64,000 bases of DNA, taken from positions 43,152-107,151 of the forward strand of contig VZTG01010479.1 of assembly GCA_013397845.1 (NCBI GenBank), given 5' to 3'. Source of the DNA: Melanocharis versteri (lineage: Eukaryota; Chordata; Aves; Passeriformes; Melanocharitidae). A program made the translations under genes and the position numbers. The notes under the pieces were generated by a model. The model worked only from the letters and a program-made list of their open reading frames with translations. It made no database searches and was not told the DNA's origin. Shown here one piece after another: positions 52,101-61,100 of the stretch. Within the stretch, counting starts at the first letter, position 1. Each line of letters opens with the position of its first letter.

Positions 52101-55100
52101 TTGTACTCTCTTCTAGAATATGTTCTATGCAGTGTAGTAATAGTCATGTCTAGGCTTATGTACTACAGTGGCTGCAAAAGCTGGAAGTATCATCCTTAAT
52201 TTTCAGGAATACTTATTGCTATCTGAGAAAATACAGATTCTGTTGAAAATATGGGGGTAGTAGTTGCCTCTGTTTTCAGTAGGCATCTCTTGTTGGGAAA
52301 ACTCACTCATTTTTTAAATATAAATGCTATCAGATCTAAATATTGTAGCTGAACAGAGTAAAAATCGTGTTATAGGCTTAAAAACAGGCTAAACAATTGA
52401 AGTTGAGGCTTGGATATTTTGCACATTATCACATTGTATCAGGCAACTGCTTGGTTTGTTCTGCAGTTTTTCAAACCACACACTCTTGGTGAGATCTGAA
52501 AATTCAACTTCTCTGTTCTCTTCTAGTACCTGCCAGAAAGGGGTTTGGAAATGCACTGATGACGTGTGCTATGGGACTTGTATGATATATGGAAGTGGCC
52601 ATTATAACACCTTTGATGGGAAATTCTATGACTTTGATGGGAGCTGCGAATATGTGGCTACTCAGGTAATGCTCATCAGGAGGGCTGAAATGGAATTGGA
52701 TTGCCTTGAAAATCTACTTTCCTCTTTGGTTTTGTCATTTCTTATTGCCTGCCATCACTGTTCCTGAAGTGTTCACACATTCTGCCAGGAAAAATAGTGT
52801 ATTTTCAGTGCAGGCAAGCTGTGTGAATGTGGCTTTTTTTTCAGATATAGATATCATAAATTATATGTAACGGAACTATGTTATCGTAAGAGCTAACTGT
52901 CATTTGCGAAATAAATCCAAATTCTAAGCTTAGAAGCTTGAAACTTATATTTCAAGATAGATATTCCTCATTTTGTTTTGTTGTCCCACTCTTTTTCCCA
53001 GGCTGAGACTGTGTTAACTGTTTATATGTAGGCATAGAAGTCTGCATATATGATCGTGCATCTGTAAAAATATGTGTATGTAGGATATCACTTTTGAAGG
53101 AGCAGTAACTATTTATGCATTGTGAAGATTTAAATGATTGCAATTATTATGAGATTGAACTAAAATGAAGTATTTTACCTAATTTTCTCATGCTCTTTTT
53201 TTTTTTTCTTTTTCAATAGGACTTCTGTGGTGATGAAAATTCCAGCGGCTCATTCAGTATCATCACAGAGAATGTCCCTTGTGGAACTACAGGAGTCACC
53301 TGCTCAAAGGCTATCAAAATGTTCCTAGGGGTGCGTGATGATAGTCAGTACATATCAGTAATCAAGTATTACCAAAAAGAAATGCTCCAAAGTCACTCCT
53401 CTAAAAGCAGCTGTAACAAGCATTAGAGGCCCTATCAAATTATTCTGTAAATGTGTAGGTTCTCAGGTGATGAAAACTCTCTCAAACAGAATTGCTACAC
53501 CATTCCCCGGCACCTTGGAAGTCATCCCAGAGTCTGAGCTATTGATTTCAGAATGAGTCGCATTGTTATAAGTGTCTAATATTTTATCTCATGATAGAAG
53601 TTAGTGTTACAATACTTATCTTTTTATCTTTCAGAAAACTGAACTGAAATTGGAGAACAAAGAGTACAAAGAAATTCAGAGAGATGTTGGTGATGATGTG
53701 CAGTACTGGAACAGGACAGTTGGCCTGTACCTGGTGATTGAGGCTAGCAATGGTGTGACGCTGATCTGGGACAAGAAGACTACTGTTTTCATCAAGCTGA
53801 GCCCTGATTACAAAGTTAGTGCCTGTCTGTGTTTTTCTGAAGTAGTATTGTGAGTAGACAAGGACACATAGATGTTCTTTTATTCTGACTCCATGTCTAA
53901 TTCCTGTATCCTCTGTGCACTGATGATTAGCTTGCATTATTACCATCACAGCTTGCAGAAGTGCTTCTGGGGTTTCTTACAGTCTATCACAGTGCATTGC
54001 ACAGAATGCATAGGATACTATTGCAATAGAGATAAACATCTCAGGCACTCCTGAGCTTGTGAGTATTGATAGCCAATCATGCAGAGTAATTTAGGGGATG
54101 TGGACTTCCATGTGCTTGGGAACCAACGTGCAATCTCAGTCCTGTGTTAAAACCACACTCCCAATGCAATGTATGGCCGTGGTTCTGGTTCCTGAAATTC
54201 AGCATGCTGAATTAGAGAGTATTGAGGCATTGTACAAACAGTGACATACTGTTTCTTGAGGGGCCTGGTGGACCTTGAATAACACTACCAAAAATTCACG
54301 GTTGAGGGCAGATTGATACATTTTCTTCTAAGAAAAATGGGTCCCTTTCATTTCTCTTCCATGAACGAAGAAATGGTGCTCATTACATTAGAAATTTTTA
54401 ATAAAAACAGCTTTGAGCAGAAATTAATTACCTCAGGCTTATATTAGTAGGTGAGTTATGATAAATTGAGAAGAATGGAGAATAAATTAATTCTTCTCAG
54501 CTGCAAGAGGCTTGGGCACCCTTTAATGTTTTAAGTTGGATATGGAGGCAGAGATATGGAAATACACTAGATATAATTGATTTCAAGGAGGGAAGACATG
54601 GCAGCTGAATAGTTTGCTGAGGACGGACAAATACGGATTTATTTTCTGTACAAATGATTTGACAGTAAAGAGGAAAGTTATCATTTACACAGACAGTCAT
54701 TTGTCATTTGTCATTTTTCATGTCAGTGTTTTGCTCTTACTTTGCCAGAGCCTGTTTCTCACTTCCGTGGTATATTTAAAAACTTGATTTTCTTTTCCAG
54801 GGCAAAGTGTGTGGTCTGTGTGGCAACTTTGATGACAAGGCAAACAATGACTTTACAACAAGGAGTGGACTGCAGGACTCTAATCCTCTGAATTTTGGAA
54901 ATTCCTGGAAACAATCTCCCATGTGCCCAGATGTCACACAAGAGATTAAGCCCTGTGATCTGAAACCACACCGGAAGTCCTGGGCAGAGAAAGAATGCAG
55001 CATCATCCAGAGTGAAGTCTTCAAAATTTGTCACTCCAAGGTTTGTAGAAGACAGTAGGTGATGGGACAGCACAGTGCATTTCTGATAATGCAGAACCCA

Positions 55101-58100
55101 AAAAGACCATCAGAAATGAACGAAGAGATGGTTAAATAGAGTGATCTTCAGTTAAGTCTTCAGTACAGCTACAGGTGTCAGCACGTTTCATGTGGCCTTA
55201 GTCAAAGCAGTCTGAGTCTCTGTGGCACTGGGGCTGTGTCAGTGGTGGTGACAGCCCCAGCTGTACAAACCCATATTCATCACGACAGTTTCACTGCTAC
55301 TGCTCTGCAAGTTAGTTTCAGAAATGTAGCCTGAGCAGGTCTGTGTTTGCTGCAGTAGCACCATCTCTTGTTGAGAGACAGTATTATAAGTACTGAAGAG
55401 CCTTAAAATCATCAGACCCATCTCCTGATGGAAATTCATACTAGACTTGAAAGGTGGCTGTTGAAGAGGCTACTACTTCTTGTAGTATTCAACCCACAAA
55501 AGGATCTTCTTGGAGACCACTGACATCACATAGTTTAGACAGACAGCTGCTGGTACTGTGCCTCCAAATTGCCACAGCAAACACTGTGACAGCCCACAGC
55601 TTCCAGAGTACAGTGCACAGAGAGCACTCCTCTTTATTTCTCATCTCTTTCCTGGAGTATGGTAATATTAACAACAGTTTCTTCTTAACTTACAGTGGTA
55701 AAGTCACAAACAATTATTAATTTAATTAATTTATTGTATATTTCCATGTGGTTTACTTCAGCAGCAAAAATCCAGTCTAAGTTTCTCCTCTTGCAGTCTC
55801 AAACAAAAAAAAAATGCTTTTTTTAATGTGTCATTGGATAAATGCCAAAAACTGACAGGCACAAAATTATATGCTTCATATTTGCTGTGAATGCAGCATT
55901 TCTGACATTGTTCGCCATTTGGTTGGCAAAGATAAGACTTGCTGAAAGATAAGACTTCACTGGCATCAATTCAGCTTGGTTTTGAGAGCACTAAAATGGA
56001 ACTCTGTTAGAAAATGTGGGCACTGCCAAGGACTCTTACTTTGTTTTTTCAGTCATAGCAACTTGTGAAGGAGCTGTATTATTTTAATTTTTTAATTATT
56101 AATATATTTTAAAATATATTGAGCAGCTTCGAGCCTGTAAATGTTTATTTGTGATTTGGTAACTCTTAGACCCATTTCTTCCCAGCTCAATTCCCATATA
56201 TCAAGAGCTCTCAAACATATCAGTTTGAAAACTAATTTGGAGATGAACTGGGGCATAATTTCTTTCCCTGACAGGTGAACCCAGTTCCTTTCTATGAAGC
56301 TTGTGTTCATGATGCCTGCTCTTGTGACAGCGGTGGAGATTGCGAGTGCTTCTGCTCTGCAGTTGCAGCGTACGCCCAAGAGTGCATCAAGGTTGAGGCC
56401 TGTGTTTTCTGGAGAACTCCTGATATCTGCCGTGAGTAACAGATAAACTCAACTGTATCTTTCTAGCTGCTGTCAGAAAGCCAGTCAAGTAAATCATTTG
56501 TACCGTCACTGCCAGGTCATGCTGGCTACTCCATGAAATCTGTTTTCTTCAGGGAGCAAACAGGGCTAGTAAATTTGTATATTTCAATTGTCTTTTATTC
56601 AGCCTGGCTTTTTTCTATTTTTTCTCTTTCTCTTTCTCTTTCTCTTTCTCTTTCTCTTTCTCTTTCTCTTTCTCTTTCTCTTCTCTCTTCTCTCCCAGTT
56701 CTTCAAATTACTCAGAATTTGATTTTTAGCAAAAAGTATATAGCACTCCCATGCTTTAGCATTGAACCTAATCAATGTTATGTATATTAAGCAGTGTCCA
56801 TTAGTAGTGCTAATACTCATACCAGTACACCATAAATTAATGTAAAATAGTATTTAAATTAATATTACCCAAAAAGTGCTCAAATCAAAATTTTGTGATT
56901 CTAAGTAGCAGAAATACATAATTTTTTAATTTTAAAAATTCATTCTGATTCAGAATTTGGACTGATTGGACTTTTTAAGTGTAAGAAGCCAGTGAAACAA
57001 AAATTATAACTTTCATTCAGCTCTGATATATAAGTTAATAAAAGCTCCTTTCTCTGTCTGTAGTCATCTAAGCTGAATTTAAGTTGTATTCATAATGGCT
57101 CATAAGCTTCTTCTTGGACTTTCAGCCTATGTGATACAGCAAGATGGAACTATTTTGTATAAAATGCAAAAATATTTAGGAGTTTGCTACTAGCTATGGA
57201 AGAAAAATACTCTCAGAAATATACCTTTAATTTTAAACTAAAATAATTTAAAAATATAATTTTTCTTTACGATTTGAAGCATTTTTACCCAGTGGCTTGA
57301 ATATTTAAAATTATAATCTTAGGCACCAGTGTTTTGATGTATCCTAAGTTTAAGCAGAGTAGCAGAAAGTCCAGGTCTTGTACCTCAGGAGAAATTTGGC
57401 TGGCTTAACTTCTAGGTTCATGTAGCTTGTACCTTTAAAGGCCTGCTCAGAACTGCATTCTGGAAACCTTGTTTTTAATCAGCATCTCTCTCTTCTCATC
57501 AGCGATATTCTGTGACTACTACAACCCTCGCAATGAGTGTGACTGGCACTACGAGCCTTGTGGCAGTGATATCACAACCTGCAGGATGATCAATAATGTC
57601 AGCACCAACTTTACAATACCATTACTGGAAGGTAATAAATTCCTTGCCATTTTACATTGTGTTTTATATAACTTTGTTCAGGTATCTTTTAATAATTATG
57701 GACTAGTCAGTCAACTTGATGAGATGTTCTAAATCTGCTATGTTGAGTTTGCCTTCAGTCTTACATAAATGTTTCCTATAACATAATTTATTATTTATTA
57801 ACATCAATGGGTAATAGTTGCATTGCTGTCAGCCACAAAACTAGGTCTCTGCTTGGATAATATCCTGAAACATGCAATATTATTACATCCTGGTTATTTT
57901 GAATCCCATGCGAAAGTGTTTCAAAAGAAGGAAAATCTTTGATATGGCAAAGAAGCAAGTCACTGATAGTTGGGGGGTTTTAACCTTGTAATTTCTTTAT
58001 GCATCAGATCATCTTGCCTTTACTAGATTAATGTGCAGCATTCACCTACCTTTACACTGGAAAATACCTTTCATAGCAGACGCACTGATGCTGCTATATA

Positions 58101-61100
58101 TTGGATTCTGAATAGAGATTCTATTTCATCGGTAGATGAGATATTAGTAGGTGACAATCCTTGTGGTTGATAATAGAACAGGAATTTCACATTAAAGGGC
58201 CTGCAGTGATCCAAGAATGTGAAAGACTTTACAAGTATGTTCTGGTTTACCACATGGTAAAGCTGGAGAAAAGAGCCGTATTTTTAGCCATATAGTCTTT
58301 TTAGTCTGGACTGGAAGCACTTATCTCCAGTTTAGAGATTGGCAAGAAATGCCTTCAGTTTGACTTTGCTTTGAACTGCTGGTAAAAAAATGGAAAGAAA
58401 AAAATAAAACAAACCAAAACTCAAGAGAAACAAAACAAAATAAAGCAAAAAACACCAAAAAACCCCACTAAAAAAAATCAACAAAAATCCCTAACCAAAA
58501 TATTTTTTGAAAACCCAACAAACCTCTGTGTTTTAAAATAAATTGTCTTATATTATTAGAAAGATTTGGAGAGTGTCAGAAGGCAGATTATTATATATCC
58601 AATTATCTTTCTGTATTATTTTTGTTGTTTAATTTCAATAGAAATATAGAGCACACCTATTTTTGTTAGGACATCTTAAGTATAGTCTGGCAGTGTAAAG
58701 TGACTTAAGTACCAGTTAATTACATGGTGCTTCAGTTTAAAGGCTATTTAGAACTCCAATGCAGTATAAAGAGGACTTCATGTCGTTAATAATTGGACTT
58801 AATAAGAGTTTATTTGTTGGAAGGAGATATAATAATAACAGAATAATATTTTTAAATGTATTTACATGAAAAATGGAATGAGAATTGACAGTCAATTAAT
58901 CCCTTGCAGTGAAGTTTGGGTCACTGCCTGAGGGTAAGGAAAACACCGGTAAATTATCTGTTTGAGGTAGAGACACCTGCTGTATTCAAGGTATATAAAC
59001 AAGGTCTAATGTTCCAAGAAATGTAGTGAAAAACCTGTTGGTTAGTGAATCTGCTTCCATATTCCTCACAAAAGTGTTCTTGATGTAGTGATCGATACAA
59101 AAATTACTAGCCGCCCATAGAAATGAGTATAAATTAGGAGTTTCTCCAAGGTATCGAACTAAGAAAAAGAGACTTCACTAGTTTTCATTAAAAAAGCCTC
59201 TTACTTAATCCTCCTCACCCCAGTATTATCAGTGAGAACTGTTGGAGTCTTCTGGAAAGACTAACTGTCCACAGACTGATTTGAATGGGAAGTTTTGGAT
59301 TTCTTTCACTATGCTTGATTCAGTGAGAATGATTTACCTTCAGAAGGTAACATATCGCTGAGTTAACTTCTTATACTTTTTCTTCATCCTGTGTTCTGTT
59401 CTACCTGTCATCAATAGGTTGCTACCCCAGATGCCCTGAGGACAAGCCTATTTATAATGAAGAGACTAAGAAATGTGTGACTGAAGATCAATGTGGGTGT
59501 TACCTCGAAGATGGAACTCATGTGCCCCCTGGACAAGAAGTACCCACAGATAAGAACTGTACAATATGGTATATAAAAATTACTTGCAGTAATTCAGGAA
59601 ATAATTTGTGTATGCTGAGTCCCTCATTTACTTTACTGGGCCTCAAACAAATAGAGATGCAACTTCAGCTGAAGAGCTGATATATTCTTGCATTTCATAA
59701 TTTTCCAAACCCATAATAATCCAGATTTCAGGTTGGTAGTGTTATTATAATAAGTGTATTAGCAAATTCACAATTATACCTGTCAAGTGACATAAATTGT
59801 ACAATGGCATGAAACCTGGGTTAACTTCTAAAACAACCTTTCGATTCTCATGACTCTTTGGGAAGAGAGGGGCTACTCTGCCTTGCATTCGCACTTAAAA
59901 CTGGGACTTCAAAATCACTGTAATCTGAAATACTCTGTACTAGCCCTGAAAGAGATAGTTGAGTCCCAACTGTTCTTGCTTAGAGTGTTAGCAATGACAG
60001 CACTTACACCTCTGGCTTGCACATGGTGGCCAGAGAATAATCTGATCTAGCTGTTAGTTCTCTCTGCAAAACAGTTGTTATTGCAGTATTACAACTTGCA
60101 GCACAAAGCATTTAATGACAGTTTTAAGATGTTGTTCTAAAAGTGGTGACTTAGTTTGAAAGAGAAATTGTAGGCAATAATACAAAATATACCCAGAAAA
60201 ATATCCGGTAGTGTGAATGAAGATCAGGTGACAAATATCCATGTTTCTGTGCTCTTGACTCTGCTAACAGGTGTCGTAAAACCTCAGCAAGATTTCAATT
60301 TTTGAAAATTTTTCTTTTAGTGTCTGTGTCCCTTCAGGATCCATACAGTGTAAACCAGTCCCAGGTAAATAATGTTTGGGTTTTTCTGGAAACAAAAAGA
60401 AAAAAAATGCATAGAATTGCTATGTCTGACTCTACCAAAGACTTAGTATTGATTTAGAATAATTCTTTCCAGTGCTAGTGAAAGTTGTGACTAAAGAAAA
60501 TTTGGCAGCACTTTTATTGAACCTTGCTGTTAGTACTTCTGGTTCAACCTTTTTCTCATGTCCCTTCAGTCTTTATCCCCATGTCCCATATCCAAACTAA
60601 TGGATTTCACTACAAGTTTGCACTTCCTGGACATGTAGTTATTGTATAAAAGTGTCATATAGTAAATTGCAATTATTATTTCTCTCAGAACATTTTAAAA
60701 CCTACTTTCTAAGTCTATACCACCAGGCATTTTATGCAGGACTTGATTAAAAATGTTCTAATGTTGCTTTAAATGTGAAGGTAAATTAGCACAATATGGT
60801 AGGTCTAAGCTCCAGGTACAGCTCTGAAAAAGTCATGTAAATGCTTCTTGTCCGTAAGTATTTTGCCTCTGCCCCTTACATGGTAGTAGAAAAATTGCAC
60901 AGTAAAGCTCTTTCTTGCAGGGTGTCCTTGTGTCGTCAATGGAACAAGTTATGAAGTGGGTGCTACTGTGGGACAAGTACAGGATGGCGACATATGTATA
61001 ACATACATTTGTGCAGAAAATGGTTCTGTAGTTCCTGGTGAAGTCTATCCTTGTCCAACATCTTCACCTACAACCATTTCAACCTCCTTCCCTTCCAGTA

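Noticed and set aside
56599..56820. Lys/Arg-rich minus-strand frame
   Set aside because: It is the (TTTCTC)n microsatellite read as codons within intron 24.
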